A DNA stretch of 64,000 nucleotides from Xanthomonas sp. DAR 34887 (lineage in GTDB: Bacteria; Pseudomonadota; Gammaproteobacteria; Xanthomonadales; Xanthomonadaceae): assembly GCF_041245805.1 (NCBI RefSeq), contig NZ_CP162490.1, forward strand, positions 1,031,001 through 1,095,000, read 5' to 3'. Within the stretch, counting starts at the first letter, position 1. Every line of letters starts with the position of its first letter. This document shows positions 1 through 8,908 of this stretch, piece after piece. The translations under genes were made by a program, and so were the position numbers. Below the pieces are notes generated by a model, which saw only the letters and a list, made by a program, of their open reading frames with translations, ran no database searches and was not told the DNA's origin.

Positions 1-1
1 G

Positions 2-259
2 ATCATGCCCAACAGCACCTTGAAGGGCCGCGCCAACCTGTTCGTGCTGCCGAACCTGGAAGCGGCGAACATCGCCTACAACCTGGTGCGCGTGTTCACC
101 GACGGCGTGGCGATCGGCCCGATCCTGATGGGCATCTCCAAGCCGGTGCACATCCTCACCACCAGCGCCACCTCGCGCCGGGTGATGAACATGACCGCGA
201 TCGCCGCGGTCGATGCGCAGATCCGCAAGCAGCTGGAAGCGGAGAAGGGCGCGCCGTAA
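2..259 (+). CDS. maeB: NADP-dependent malic enzyme, C-terminal end (partial)
   Basis: Only the last 85 codons are in the window; the gene begins upstream. The peptide (GRANLFVLPNLEAANIAYNL, then GPILMGISKPVHIL) matches the end of the phosphotransacetylase-like domain that follows the malic-enzyme catalytic part in MaeB proteins. MaeB oxidatively decarboxylates malate to pyruvate with NADP. In this family the C-terminal domain is considered regulatory (acetyl-CoA binding) rather than catalytic. A free phosphotransacetylase would end with similar motifs, so the identity is a family-level call from a fragment. Confidence 0.8.
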   Translation: MMPNSTLKGRANLFVLPNLEAANIAYNLVRVFTDGVAIGPILMGISKPVHILTTSATSRRVMNMTAIAAVDAQIRKQLEAEKGAP

Positions 260-683
260 GCGGAGCGCTTTGGCGCGTTCGGCCCGATGCGCGCAGCCGC
301 CGATGGCTGCGCGTTCTCTGCGCGGCCCGGCCCGTTGGTTGGTGCGTATGGCGGGCTGCCTGCAGCGCGGCCCTGCAGGCAATCGCGCCGGGCTTGCCCG
401 ACGTCCGGCACGATGGCACCGATCCGGCGATGGCTTGCCCTGCGCGAACGCGCTTCACAGATGGCCGAATGCGGCAGCGAAGTTGAGCGACCGACGCCGA
501 GGCGGGTCGAAGTCAAGGCGGGCTGGTTGGGCACCAGGCCAACGAACGCCGCGGACACGCTAAATGCCTGTGCAGTCAGCGCAGCTCGTGAACGATTTAG
601 AATTTTCTGCGTACAAGCCCGCGGTCAGCTGCGCTGAAGCGCGAGGCCATGCAGCGTCACAACGCCTTTGCGCAGGATCGAAC

Positions 684-705
684 GCGGCGCCCCAGCGGGC
701 GCCGC
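684..705 (-). terminator. GC hairpin after the XRE gene, in an otherwise empty 450-bp gap
   Basis: A perfect 9-bp stem (GCGGCGCCC / GGGCGCCGC) with a 4-nt loop lies just past the stop of the XRE gene. It has no U-tract, so it is only a possible terminator for the convergent maeB and XRE genes. The rest of 260-712 has no convincing ORF; the only AT-rich patch is near 590-610. Confidence 0.35.
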
Positions 706-712
706 AATGCGC

Positions 713-973
713 TCAGGCCAGGCGCTTGCCTACCGGCAACGGCAGGCTTTCGTGGTCGCCCTGGTTCAGCTTGGACGGCTTGCCGGTCAGCAGCACATAG
801 GCGTCGACGCCGGTAAGTTCGGCAATCTTCAGCAAATGCCGGGCATTGGGGACGGAACGATTGTTCTCCCAGTGACCGAGGGTGCTATGCGCCACGCCCA
901 GCAAGGCCGCCAGTTCGCGCAGCGTGAAACCGGCATTGCGCCGCGCCTGCATCAATCGCACACCTATATCCAC
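713..973 (-). CDS. Small XRE-family helix-turn-helix regulator
   Basis: An 86-aa protein consisting almost entirely of a Cro/CI-type helix-turn-helix. GFTLRELAALLGVAHSTLGH gives helices 2-3, followed by WENNRSVPNARHLLKIAELT. I chose the GTG start at 973 because GAGGTG lies five bases before it. An in-frame ATG at 1039 would add 22 residues that do not belong to the fold. It is probably a DNA-binding repressor or activator of unknown targets. It has no partner gene on its strand and no toxin- or phage-like neighbour, so I would not call it an antitoxin. Confidence 0.75.
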   Translation of the reverse strand: MDIGVRLMQARRNAGFTLRELAALLGVAHSTLGHWENNRSVPNARHLLKIAELTGVDAYVLLTGKPSKLNQGDHESLPLPVGKRLA

Positions 974-1153
974 GGGACACCTCAGAGCGGCATGGTTGCG
1001 CCGCGTCCCCCGAGCATAGTGGATGTCATCGCCTGGCATCAAGCCGACAGGAAAGGACATTTTTGGGACAGGACCGGCGGCGCCTTCTCGGCCGGCGCGT
1101 GGGCGGGGCGGGCTGCTAGAATTCCCCGTCTCCTCCCGCCGCATCCCACCGCC

Positions 1154-1351
1154 ATGAGCCATACCGCCACCGCGCCCGCCAATGCAGAGAAGCGCTACAC
1201 CGTGCACCGCGCCGACCTGCCGCTGAGCTGCCCGACCCCGGAGATGGCGCTGTGGAACTCGCATCCGCGGGTCTATCTGCCGGTGGACGAAGAACCCAGC
1301 CACGAGGCCCAGTGCCCGTACTGCGGCGCGGTCTTCGTGCTGGTCGACTGA
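1154..1351 (+). CDS. zf-CHCC zinc-finger microprotein
   Basis: A 65-aa protein whose C-terminal half carries the spaced Cys/His ligands of the zf-CHCC family: the cysteine in LSCPTPEM, the histidine in NSHPRVYL, and CPYCG near the end. The family resembles the zinc-binding domain of the mitochondrial complex I subunit NDUFS6. The function of the free-standing bacterial proteins is not settled. The gene ends 11 bp before the glycosyltransferase gene, so the two are probably cotranscribed. Zinc binding is inferred from the motif only. Confidence 0.8.
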   Translation: MSHTATAPANAEKRYTVHRADLPLSCPTPEMALWNSHPRVYLPVDEEPSHEAQCPYCGAVFVLVD

Positions 1352-1362
1352 CCGCCGGGTCG

Positions 1363-2475
1363 ATGCACCGCCTGACCGTGGTGCAACTGCTGCCGGCGCT
1401 GGAATCCGGCGGCGTCGAACGCTCCACCCTGGAAATCGCTGCGGCGCTGGTCGCGGCCGGGCATCGCGCGCTGGTGGTGTCGGCCGGCGGCCGCCTGCTG
1501 CCGGCGCTGGCGGCGACCGGTGCCGAGCACATCGCCCTGGACATCGGCCGCAAGTCGCTGCTGAGCCTGCGCCACGTGCCAACGCTGCGGCGCCTGTTCG
1601 TGCGCGAGCGGGCGGACATCGTGCACGCGCGCTCGCGGCTGCCGGCCTGGCTCGGCTGGCACGCGCTGCGCGGGTTGCCGGCGGCGCAGCGGCCGCGCTT
1701 CGTCACCACCGTGCATGGGCTCAATTCGCCCAGCCGCTACAGCGCGGTCATGACCCGCGGCGAGCGCGTGATCTGCGTGTCGGCCACGGTGCGCGACTAC
1801 GTGCTGCGCCACTACCCGCGGACCGACCCGGCGCGCCTGCGGGTGATCCCGCGCGGCATCGACCCGGCGCAGTTCCCGCGCCGTACGCAGCCCGATCCCG
1901 GCGCGCGCGCCTGGGCCGCCACCCAGGCGCCGGCCATGGCCGGCAGCGGCCCGTTGCTGCTGCTGCCCGGGCGCGGCACCCGCCTCAAGGGCCATGCCGA
2001 TGCGCTGCGCCTGCTCGCCGCGCTGCGCGCCGACGGCCGCGACGCGCGGTTGTGGCTGCCCGGCGCGCGCGAGGCCGGGCGCGCCGCCTATGTGCAGGAA
2101 CTGGAGGCCGAGGCCGCCGCGCTGGGCGTCGCCGAGGCGGTCGCCTTCACCGCGCCGACCGCGCGCATCGCCGAGGCCTATGCCGCCAGCGATCTGGTGC
2201 TGCAGCTGTCGCGCAAGCCGGAAGCGTTCGGCCGCACCGTGGTCGAGGCGCTGGCGGTGGGGCGGCCGGTGCTGGGCTGGGCGCACGGCGGGGTCGGCGA
2301 ACTGCTTGCGCAGCTGCAGCCGTCCGGTGCGGTGCCCGCGTTCGATGCGCAGGCCCTGCATGCCGCGGCGGCGCGGCTGTTGGCGCAGCCGCCGGCAGCG
2401 CCGGCGCAGATTCCCTACACGCTGCAGGCGATGCAGCATGCGACCCTGGCGGTGTATGACGAACTCCGGCGCTGA
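1363..2475 (+). CDS. GT4-type glycosyltransferase, probably LPS core or O-antigen
   Basis: A 370-aa GT-B fold glycosyltransferase. The N-terminal Rossmann half starts with VVQLLPALESGGVERSTLEI, a typical acceptor-side loop of family 4 enzymes. The donor-binding half contains SRKPEAFGRTVVEALAVGRP, the E-x7-E region that contacts the sugar nucleotide. The enzyme transfers a sugar from a nucleotide donor to a growing glycan on the cytoplasmic face of the inner membrane. The next gene, an O-antigen ligase/polymerase homologue, overlaps it by 20 bp, and lpxL and waaA follow, so lipopolysaccharide is the likely product. The exact sugar and linkage cannot be read from sequence. Confidence 0.8.
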   Translation: MHRLTVVQLLPALESGGVERSTLEIAAALVAAGHRALVVSAGGRLLPALAATGAEHIALDIGRKSLLSLRHVPTLRRLFVRERADIVHARSRLPAWLGWHALRGLPAAQRPRFVTTVHGLNSPSRYSAVMTRGERVICVSATVRDYVLRHYPRTDPARLRVIPRGIDPAQFPRRTQPDPGARAWAATQAPAMAGSGPLLLLPGRGTRLKGHADALRLLAALRADGRDARLWLPGAREAGRAAYVQELEAEAAALGVAEAVAFTAPTARIAEAYAASDLVLQLSRKPEAFGRTVVEALAVGRPVLGWAHGGVGELLAQLQPSGAVPAFDAQALHAAAARLLAQPPAAPAQIPYTLQAMQHATLAVYDELRR

Positions 2476-3820
2476 TTCCTCCCTGCTGCCGCCGCTGACG
2501 CCGGCGCGCAACGAACGCTGGGCTCCGGTCTGGGTGCTGGTGTTCGTGGCGCTGTGGCCGGCGCCCGGCCTGGCCGCCGGCGTGCTCGCGCTGGGCGCGC
2601 TGGCGACCCTGGCGCGGCTGCTGCACAGCCGCTTTCGCGGCGGCGCCAGCCTGCTCAGCGGCCCGGCATGGGCGCTGACCACGCTGCTGTTCCTGACCTA
2701 CTGGTTGCCGCAGCCGCTGTCGGCGCTGGATGCGGTGGACGTGCCGCTGGCGCTGCGCGAATCGGCGGTGGACCTGCGCTTCCTGCCGTTCCTGTGGCTG
2801 GTGGCGATGGCGGTGGCGACGCCGCGCGGCCGCCGCACCACCTTCAACGGGCTGGCGGTCATCGTCGCGGTCTGGACTGTGGATGCGCTGGCGCAGGCGC
2901 TGTGCGGCGCCAGCCCGCTATTCTGGTCGATGGACCAGTTGAAGTGGGCGATCAGCCACCACGGCCTGTGCACGCCGCAGGAAATCGCGCTGGCCGACCG
3001 TCTCAGCGGCGTGTTCGGCCCGTGCAACCTCAAGTTCGGCCAGGTGCTGGCCAGCCTGTCGCCGTTCCTGCTGTTCGCGGCCGGACGCCGCGGCGGCGCC
3101 TGGGGCTGGCTGCTCGCCGCCGCGGCGGTGGGCGTGGTGCTGGTGCTGGCCGGATCGCGCGCGTCGTGGATCACCTACGCGCTGGTGCTGTTGCTGTCGG
3201 GCTGGCGCCTGCTGGGCATGCGCCGGATGCTGGCGTTGGGCGTGGCCGCGGTGCTGGTCGCCGGCGTGCTCGGCGCGCTCTCGCCGCAGGTGCGCGAACG
3301 CTTCGCCCGCACCACGCTGGCGTTGAGCGGGCGCCCGGCCGACGTGAACGCGGCGCTGGCCGGGCGCACCCAGATCTGGGACGCCTCGTGGTGCATGATC
3401 CGCCAGCATCCGCTCAACGGCGTCGGCGTGCGTGGTTTCCGCGAAGCCTACGTGGCCTGCGACCCGGATCCGGCGCATGGCGGCGCCTGGGGTCGCGAGC
3501 CGGCCTTCCATGCCCACCAGATCGTGCTCGAAGTGCTCAGCGAGACCGGCGCGATCGGCCTGCTGCTGTGGCTGGCCGGCGCCGCGCAGGCGTGGCGCGC
3601 GTGGCGCTACGCCTCGCCGCAGGCGCGCGAACGGGCGCGGCCGGCGATGCTGGCGCTGCTGGTGACGGTGTTCCCGTTCAACACCCACCTGGCGTTCTAT
3701 TCGTCGTTCTGGGGCTCGCTGGCGCTGATGCTGGTGGGCCTGTATGTCGGCGCGCTGCTGGCCGAGGAGCGCGACGCCGGGGACGACGCTGCGCGGTCCG
3801 CCTTGCCTGCCTCTGCCTAG
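2456..3820 (+). CDS. O-antigen ligase / Wzy-like membrane protein
   Basis: A 454-aa polytopic membrane protein with about ten to twelve hydrophobic segments and one large periplasmic loop, roughly residues 270-370. The loop contains ALAGRTQIWDASWCMIRQHP and GVGVRGFREAYVACDPD, typical of the PF04932 (WaaL/Wzy) family. Such proteins join O-polysaccharide to the lipid A core, or polymerise repeat units, on the periplasmic side. ATG at 2456 overlaps the preceding glycosyltransferase, indicating translational coupling. Ligase and polymerase cannot be told apart from sequence alone; the late position in a core-assembly block slightly favours ligase. Confidence 0.75.
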   Translation: MTNSGADSSLLPPLTPARNERWAPVWVLVFVALWPAPGLAAGVLALGALATLARLLHSRFRGGASLLSGPAWALTTLLFLTYWLPQPLSALDAVDVPLALRESAVDLRFLPFLWLVAMAVATPRGRRTTFNGLAVIVAVWTVDALAQALCGASPLFWSMDQLKWAISHHGLCTPQEIALADRLSGVFGPCNLKFGQVLASLSPFLLFAAGRRGGAWGWLLAAAAVGVVLVLAGSRASWITYALVLLLSGWRLLGMRRMLALGVAAVLVAGVLGALSPQVRERFARTTLALSGRPADVNAALAGRTQIWDASWCMIRQHPLNGVGVRGFREAYVACDPDPAHGGAWGREPAFHAHQIVLEVLSETGAIGLLLWLAGAAQAWRAWRYASPQARERARPAMLALLVTVFPFNTHLAFYSSFWGSLALMLVGLYVGALLAEERDAGDDAARSALPASA

Positions 3821-3890
3821 AAGGCGATCGCACGATCACGTCGAGCATGCTGGTGAACTTCCCGATGGGGAAACGAGCGCGGTGCATTAG

Positions 3891-4089
3891 CCCCTCTCCC
3901 GCCGGGAGAGGGGTTGGGGTGAGGGTCCGGCGCGAAGCGACTCGCGGAGGTTGGATGCACGAGGCTGCGCCCGTACCCTCATCCGCCCTTCGGGGCACCT
4001 TCCCCCGATGGGAGAAGGAACAGCCGCTAGCCCCTCTCCCATCGGGAGAGCGGTTGGGGTGAGGGTCCGGCGCGAAGCGGCTCGCGGAG
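3891..4089. repeat. CCCCTCTCCC-type intergenic repeat, two direct copies plus an inverted-type unit
   Basis: Two nearly identical 59-bp units at 3891-3949 and 4031-4089 each contain a small hairpin (CCCCTCTCCC, then GGGAGAGG) followed by GGTTGGGGTGAGGGTCCGGC and a CGCGAAGCG tail. Between them (3975-4019) lies the related module ACCCTCATCCGCCCTTCGGG ending in GGGAGAAGG. This repeat type is common between Xanthomonas genes. Here it separates the convergent O-antigen ligase and lpxL genes. A related copy sits inside the mpl gene at 63136-63181. Confidence 0.8.
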
Positions 4090-4124
4090 TTGGGTGTGCG
4101 AGGCCGCGCCCGCACTTACCGCGC

Positions 4125-5069
4125 TCACTCGCGCTCGTAGAACGTACTGCGCCCGCCGGGCTGGCGCTTGAAGCGGCGGTGGATCCACAGGTATTGCGCC
4201 GGCGCTTCGCGCACCATCGCCTCGATCGCAGCATTGACCTGCGCGGTGTCGGCGACCATGTCCTGCGACGGGAAGTTTTCCAGCGGCGGCGCGATGCGCA
4301 GCACGTAGTCGGCGCCTTCGCGGCGGTGGAAATACGGCACCACCGCGCAGCCGGTCAACCGCGCCAATTGGTGGGTGGCGGTGATGGTCGACGCAGGCAT
4401 GCCGAAGAACGGCACGAACACCGTGTCCTTGCCGCGCATGTCCTGGTCCGGCGCGTACCACAGGAAGCCGCCGCGCTTGAGGTGGCGCACGCTGCCGCGC
4501 AGGTCCTCGTTGGCGAACATGGCGATGGCGTAGCGCAGGCGGCCGCGCTTGACCGCCCATTCGAATACCGGGTTGCGGTGGCGGCGGTACATGCCGGCCA
4601 GCGGCACGTACTGGCACAGCAGCCGGCCGCACATCTCCAGGGTCATGAAATGGCCCGACACCAGCAGCACGCCGCGCCCCTGCGCCTGCAGCGCACGCAG
4701 ATGCTCCAGGCCTTCGATGCGGGTGCGGCGGCGGATCGGGCCGATGCTGCCCCACCAGGCGCGCGCGAACTCGAACACGCCCACGCCCAGCGCATCGAAG
4801 CTGTCGTGCAGCAGGCGCGTGCGCCAGGCCTCGCTCTGCTCGGGGAAGCACAGCTTCAGATTCACTTCGGCGGCATGGCGGCGGGTGCCGGCCAGGCGCA
4901 ATGCGATCCAGCCGACGCCGCGGCCGAGCGCGCGTTGCAGCAGCCAGGGCAGCCGCGCGGCGGCCACCGCGATGCCGAGCAGCAGCCAGGTCGGCCAGTG
5001 CCGCGGCGAGCGCGGCGGCGGCGCGGCCGTGGTGGCGGCGGACGGAAGAGCGGGGGTCGGATCGGACAT
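4125..5069 (-). CDS. lpxL: Lipid A biosynthesis acyltransferase (HtrB/LpxL family)
   Basis: A 314-aa inner-membrane acyltransferase with one N-terminal hydrophobic anchor (about residues 26-45). The HX4E catalytic motif is SGHFMTLEMC, with His140 and Glu145. It adds a secondary acyl chain, usually laurate or a similar chain, from acyl-ACP to Kdo2-lipid IVA. The gene is divergent from waaA, whose product supplies the Kdo2-lipid IVA substrate, with 119 bp between the two starts that must hold both promoters. The proline/alanine-rich first 20 residues suggest the true start could be slightly downstream. Confidence 0.88.
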   Translation of the reverse strand: MSDPTPALPSAATTAAPPPRSPRHWPTWLLLGIAVAAARLPWLLQRALGRGVGWIALRLAGTRRHAAEVNLKLCFPEQSEAWRTRLLHDSFDALGVGVFEFARAWWGSIGPIRRRTRIEGLEHLRALQAQGRGVLLVSGHFMTLEMCGRLLCQYVPLAGMYRRHRNPVFEWAVKRGRLRYAIAMFANEDLRGSVRHLKRGGFLWYAPDQDMRGKDTVFVPFFGMPASTITATHQLARLTGCAVVPYFHRREGADYVLRIAPPLENFPSQDMVADTAQVNAAIEAMVREAPAQYLWIHRRFKRQPGGRSTFYERE

Positions 5070-5188
5070 GCGCCAAGTTTAGCCGGGTGCGGGCGATGCG
5101 GCATTGGCGCGGCACGGCGGCGTCTGCGCTTGGTGACCGCGGTCGCGCTGTCTGCCGCCTGCGCGACGCAACCCGCTATGCTTTCGCG

Positions 5189-6508
5189 ATGCGCAACGAT
5201 TTCACCGAACGGCTGCTGCGTGGCCTGTACTCGACCGTGCTGTACATGCTGCTGCCGGTCACCGTCTATCACCTGGTCTGGCGCGGGTTCCGCGTGCGCC
5301 AGTACTTCCAGCGCTGGGACGAGCGCTACGCCTCGTATCCGCAGGCGCGCGGGCGGCCGCGGGTGTGGCTGCACGCGGTGTCGGTGGGCGAAGTCAACGC
5401 CGCCGCACCGGTGGTCAACGCGCTGCGCGCGCAGCGCCCGGACATCCGCTGGGTGATCACCACCATCACCCCGACCGGGTCGGAGCGGGTGCGCGCGCTG
5501 TGGGGCGATGCGCTGGACCACGTCTACCTGCCGTACGACGTGCCAGGCAGCGTCGGCCGCTTCCTGCAGCATTTCCGCCCGAGCCTGGCGCTGATCCTGG
5601 AAACCGAACTGTGGCCGAACATGCTGTTCGGCTGCCGCGACCGCAACATCCCGGTCTACGTGCTCAATGCGCGGCTGTCGGCGCGCTCGCTGCGCGGCTA
5701 TCGCCTGCTGCGGCCGTTGATCGGGCGCGCGCTGCGCACCGTCACCTGCGTCGCCGCGCAGTCGCAGGCCGATGCCGAGCGCTTCATCGAGCTCGGCGCG
5801 GATCCGCAGCAGGTGCGCGCGCTGGGCAACCTGAAGTTCGACATCGCCGTCCCCGCGCAGCTGCCGGCGTTCGTCGCCGCGTTCGGCGAACGCGTGGCGA
5901 AGGGCCGGCCGGTGTGGATCGCCGCCAGCACCCACGACGGCGAGGAGGCGGCGGTGATCGAGATGCACCGGCAACTGCGCCGGCACTGGCCCGACCTGCT
6001 GCTGCTGTGGGCGCCGCGTCATCCCGAACGTTTCGCCAAGGTCGAGGCGCTGGCGCGCGACCAGGGCTGGCGCGTGGCCACGCGTCGCCAGCAGCAGTGG
6101 CCTGGCGCCGAGGACAGCGTGTTCGTGATCGATACGCTGGGCGAGTTGATGCTGTTCTACGCCTGCGCCCAGGTGGCCTTCGTCGGCGGCAGCCTGCAGC
6201 CGATCGGCGGGCACAACCTGCTGGAGCCGGCCGCGGTCGGCACGCCGTCGGTGAGCGGGCCGCATCTGCACAACTTCGCCGAGATCTCGCGGCGCATGCG
6301 CGAGGCCGGTGCGGTGGCGATCTGCGAAGACGCCGCGGCGGTCTGCGCGGCGCTGCAGGAATTGCTCGGCGACGCGGACGCGCGCGCACGCATGGCCGAA
6401 GCCGGCTGCGCGCTGGTCGCCAACGGCCGCGGCGCGCTGCAACGGGCGCTGCAACTGATCGCCGAGCATCTGCCGCCGGTGGCGCACGACGCGCCGACGA
6501 ACGAATAG
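5189..6508 (+). CDS. waaA: 3-deoxy-D-manno-octulosonic acid (Kdo) transferase
   Basis: A 439-aa GT30 enzyme that transfers Kdo from CMP-Kdo to lipid IVA. There is an N-terminal membrane anchor (about 8-30) followed by a GT-B fold. Diagnostic motifs are WLHAVSVGEVNAA with the catalytic Glu, LILETELWPN, and GGSLQPIGGHNLLEPA in the donor-binding half. Several upstream in-frame starts are possible, but MRNDFTERLLRGLYS at 5189 matches the normal beginning of the family. Whether it adds one or two Kdo residues cannot be read. It is divergent from lpxL. Confidence 0.93.
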   Translation: MRNDFTERLLRGLYSTVLYMLLPVTVYHLVWRGFRVRQYFQRWDERYASYPQARGRPRVWLHAVSVGEVNAAAPVVNALRAQRPDIRWVITTITPTGSERVRALWGDALDHVYLPYDVPGSVGRFLQHFRPSLALILETELWPNMLFGCRDRNIPVYVLNARLSARSLRGYRLLRPLIGRALRTVTCVAAQSQADAERFIELGADPQQVRALGNLKFDIAVPAQLPAFVAAFGERVAKGRPVWIAASTHDGEEAAVIEMHRQLRRHWPDLLLLWAPRHPERFAKVEALARDQGWRVATRRQQQWPGAEDSVFVIDTLGELMLFYACAQVAFVGGSLQPIGGHNLLEPAAVGTPSVSGPHLHNFAEISRRMREAGAVAICEDAAAVCAALQELLGDADARARMAEAGCALVANGRGALQRALQLIAEHLPPVAHDAPTNE

Positions 6509-6545
6509 GGCGGTTCGCCCCGGGCATTGCAGTTGGCGCTGTGTT

Positions 6546-6611
6546 GTGGGAGCGACTTCAGTCGCGACGGGCTTCACCGGTGATGCCCGTCGCGACTGAA
6601 GTCGCTCCCAC
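6546..6611. repeat. Perfect 27-bp inverted repeat (REP-like palindrome)
   Basis: The left arm 6546-6572 (GTGGGAGCGACTTCAGTCGC and following bases) and the right arm 6585-6611 are exact reverse complements with a 12-nt loop. The element lies between the converging waaA and tolC genes. It belongs to the family of GTGGGAGSGACTTCAGTCSCGAC palindromes that recurs at 19.5, 35.1, 51.3 and 61.7-62.2 kb. A transcript through it would form a very strong hairpin, but no U-tract follows it. Confidence 0.9.
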
Positions 6612-6681
6612 ACGTGGCATCGTCATGATCGAAGATGCCCAGCGCCAGGCGGCGTTCCTCTGCAATTTGGCCGCCCCATGC

Positions 6682-6709
6682 AAAACGGCGGACCCGAAGG
6701 CCCGCCGTT
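6682..6709 (-). terminator. Rho-independent terminator of tolC
   Basis: On the minus strand, AACGGCGG and CCGCCGTT form an 8-bp stem around a CCTTCGGG-type loop, followed by TTTTGC. It starts about 28 bp after the tolC stop codon. Confidence 0.7.
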
Positions 6710-6736
6710 CGCACTCGCGCAGTTGCCGGTGCGGCG

Positions 6737-8101
6737 TTACTGGGTGCTGGTGCCGGAGTTGAGCTTGGATTCGGCGCTCTGCGTCAGCAGCGCGTTGATC
6801 GACTGCACTTCGGACACGTCCAGCGAGCCCAGCGCCTGGCTCAGCAGCAGGCGGTTCTGCAGGAAGTTGTAGCGCGACTGCGCGTAGTTCAGCTGCGCCT
6901 GGTACAGGGTGCGCTGGTTCTGCACTACATCCAGCACGGTGCGCGTGCCCACTTCCAGGCCAACCTGCGAGGCGTCGTACGCAGCCTGCGCCGACACCAC
7001 CGCCAGGCGCCGCGCCTCGATTTCGCTGATGCCGGCGACGACGGTCTGGTAGGCGTTGCGGGTATTGCGGTCGAGCGCGCGCTTCTGCTGCTCGAACGTG
7101 TCCTGGGCGATGTCGCGCTGCGCCAGCGCCTGGCGCACCGCCGACTGGGTGGCGCCGCCGGCGAAGATCGGGATGTTCAGGGTCACGCCGATGACGTTGC
7201 TGTCGGTGCGCGGCGAATTGCTGCCGGACACGCCGTCGCCCCAGCTCGCATCGCGGCCGGCGCTGGCCGACAGGCTCAGCGTCGGCAGATGGCCGGCGCG
7301 CGCGGTGGAGACGTTGTCCTCGGCCTGCTGCACCTGGTATTGGTAGGAACGCAGCGACGGGTTCTTGTCCAGCGCCGAGGCGATCAGCGCGTCGATGTTG
7401 CCGCTGTCGGCGGGCAGCTGTGGGCGGAAGTCTTCCGGCAGGCCGCGCAGGTCGTGCACCGGCTGCCCGGTGATCTCGGTCAGCGCCTGGTACAGGTCCT
7501 GCAGCGAGTTGCGCGCGGTGATCGTGTCGGCGCGCGCCTGGTCGTATTCGGCGCGGGCTTCGTGCACGTCGGTGATCGGCGCCAGGCCCACTTCCAGGCG
7601 CTTGTCGGCGTAGTCGAACTGCTTCTTGGCGGCGGCTTCGTTGGTCTCCGCGGCGACCAGCGACTCGATCGCGACCAGCACGTTGAAGTAGGCGGCCGAG
7701 GTGCGCACGATCAGGTCGTCCTTGGCCGATTCCAGCGTGTAGTCGGCGGCCAGGCTGCGCGCCTTCTGCGCGCGCAGGGTGGAGAACTGGGCGAAGTTGA
7801 CCAGCGTCTGCGAGCCCTGGATCGCGTAGCTGCGGCTCTTGCCGGTGCCGGCCAGCTCGCCGCTAGCGCGGTCGATCTCGCTGTGGCTGCGCTGCAGCGA
7901 AGCGGAGCCGTTCAACTGCGGCAGCAACGCTGCGCGCGCCTGCACCTGGCCTTCCTTTTCGTACAGCTGGGTCGATTCCGCGCTGGCCAGCTGCGGGTCG
8001 CTATTGCGGGCCATTTCGTAGACTTGCAGCAGGTCCGCGGCGTTGGCGGCCAGCGGAAACAGCGCGGCGGCCAGCGCCAGGGCGAGGGATCGGCGGATCA
8101 T
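6737..8101 (-). CDS. tolC: TolC-family outer-membrane efflux channel
   Basis: A 454-aa protein with a cleavable Sec signal (ALAAALFPLAANAA, cut near residue 22) and two repeated outer-membrane-efflux (OEP) domains rich in long helices. Typical motifs are LLQVYEMARNSDPQLASAES at the mature N-terminus and SEIEARRLAVVSAQAAYDAS in the second repeat. As a trimer it forms the beta-barrel and periplasmic tunnel used by RND efflux pumps and type I secretion systems. No pump genes are adjacent, as is usual for the shared TolC of gammaproteobacteria. pcm lies 18 bp upstream and is likely cotranscribed. Confidence 0.93.
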   Translation of the reverse strand: MIRRSLALALAAALFPLAANAADLLQVYEMARNSDPQLASAESTQLYEKEGQVQARAALLPQLNGSASLQRSHSEIDRASGELAGTGKSRSYAIQGSQTLVNFAQFSTLRAQKARSLAADYTLESAKDDLIVRTSAAYFNVLVAIESLVAAETNEAAAKKQFDYADKRLEVGLAPITDVHEARAEYDQARADTITARNSLQDLYQALTEITGQPVHDLRGLPEDFRPQLPADSGNIDALIASALDKNPSLRSYQYQVQQAEDNVSTARAGHLPTLSLSASAGRDASWGDGVSGSNSPRTDSNVIGVTLNIPIFAGGATQSAVRQALAQRDIAQDTFEQQKRALDRNTRNAYQTVVAGISEIEARRLAVVSAQAAYDASQVGLEVGTRTVLDVVQNQRTLYQAQLNYAQSRYNFLQNRLLLSQALGSLDVSEVQSINALLTQSAESKLNSGTSTQ

Positions 8102-8119
8102 TGCGGCTTCCTTGATGGA

Positions 8120-8779
8120 TCAGAATGTGAACTGGGGGACCGGCGCGGCACCGCGCAGGTAGTACGCCAAATCGGTTTCGAACAGCGATTCCACGCGCGG
8201 CGCGCCGGCCTCGGCATGCACCAGCACCGCTTCCATGACCGGGGCGCGGCCGCGGATCGCGAACAGGCGGCCGCCGGGGCGCAACCAGGCCAGGAACTGC
8301 GCCGGGATCTCGGTGACGGCCGCGGTGACGCAGACCACGTCGAAGCGGCGCTCGCTGTGCCAGCCGAACGCGTCGGCGGTCTCGATGCGCACATTGCTGC
8401 CCAGCCCGGCGGCATCCAGATTGGCGCGCGCGGCGGCGGCCAGCGCCGGCTCGATCTCCAGGCTGACCACCTCGCGGCCGAGTTCGCCCAGGCAGGCGCT
8501 GACGAAGCCGCTGCCGGTGCCGATCTCCAGCACGTCCTCGCCCGGTTGCAGGTCCAGCGCCTGCAGCATGCGTCCTTCGATCACCGGCTTCATCATGTAC
8601 TGGCCGTGGCCCAGCGGAATCTCCAGGTCGGCATAGGCCACCGCGCGGTGGCTCTGCGGCACGAAGGTCTCGCGCGGCAGCCGCGCCAGCACGTCGAGGA
8701 CGCGCAGGTCGAGCACGTCCCAGGGACGCACCTGCTGTTCAACCATTTTTTCGCGGGCTTGGGAGTAGTCGATCGTCAT
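8120..8779 (-). CDS. pcm: Protein-L-isoaspartate O-methyltransferase family protein
   Basis: A 219-aa SAM-dependent methyltransferase. Motif I is DVLEIGTGSGFVSACLGELG (about residues 80-99) and the Pcm-type substrate region is LGHGQYMMKPVIEGRMLQAL. True Pcm enzymes methylate isoaspartyl residues so that damaged proteins can be repaired. Sequences in this tolC-linked subgroup are often annotated only as family members because the substrate region diverges. I chose the ATG at 8779 (MTIDYSQAREKMVEQQVRPW); the longer reading from 8821 adds a non-conserved extension. It precedes tolC in the same direction. Confidence 0.82.
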   Translation of the reverse strand: MTIDYSQAREKMVEQQVRPWDVLDLRVLDVLARLPRETFVPQSHRAVAYADLEIPLGHGQYMMKPVIEGRMLQALDLQPGEDVLEIGTGSGFVSACLGELGREVVSLEIEPALAAAARANLDAAGLGSNVRIETADAFGWHSERRFDVVCVTAAVTEIPAQFLAWLRPGGRLFAIRGRAPVMEAVLVHAEAGAPRVESLFETDLAYYLRGAAPVPQFTF

Positions 8780-8908
8780 CTGGGGCATCCAACGCGGTGG
8801 GTCGCGCATTTTAGCCGGCACACGGGCCGGGCGTACGCGCCAGCATCGCCGCAGCGGCGCCGCCGCGCGCAGTGCCGGAAGTCATCGGGCCGGCCTGCCG
8901 GCGCGGGC

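Noticed and set aside
713..973. XRE regulator as antitoxin of a toxin-antitoxin pair
   Set aside because: No small partner gene overlaps or adjoins it on its strand.
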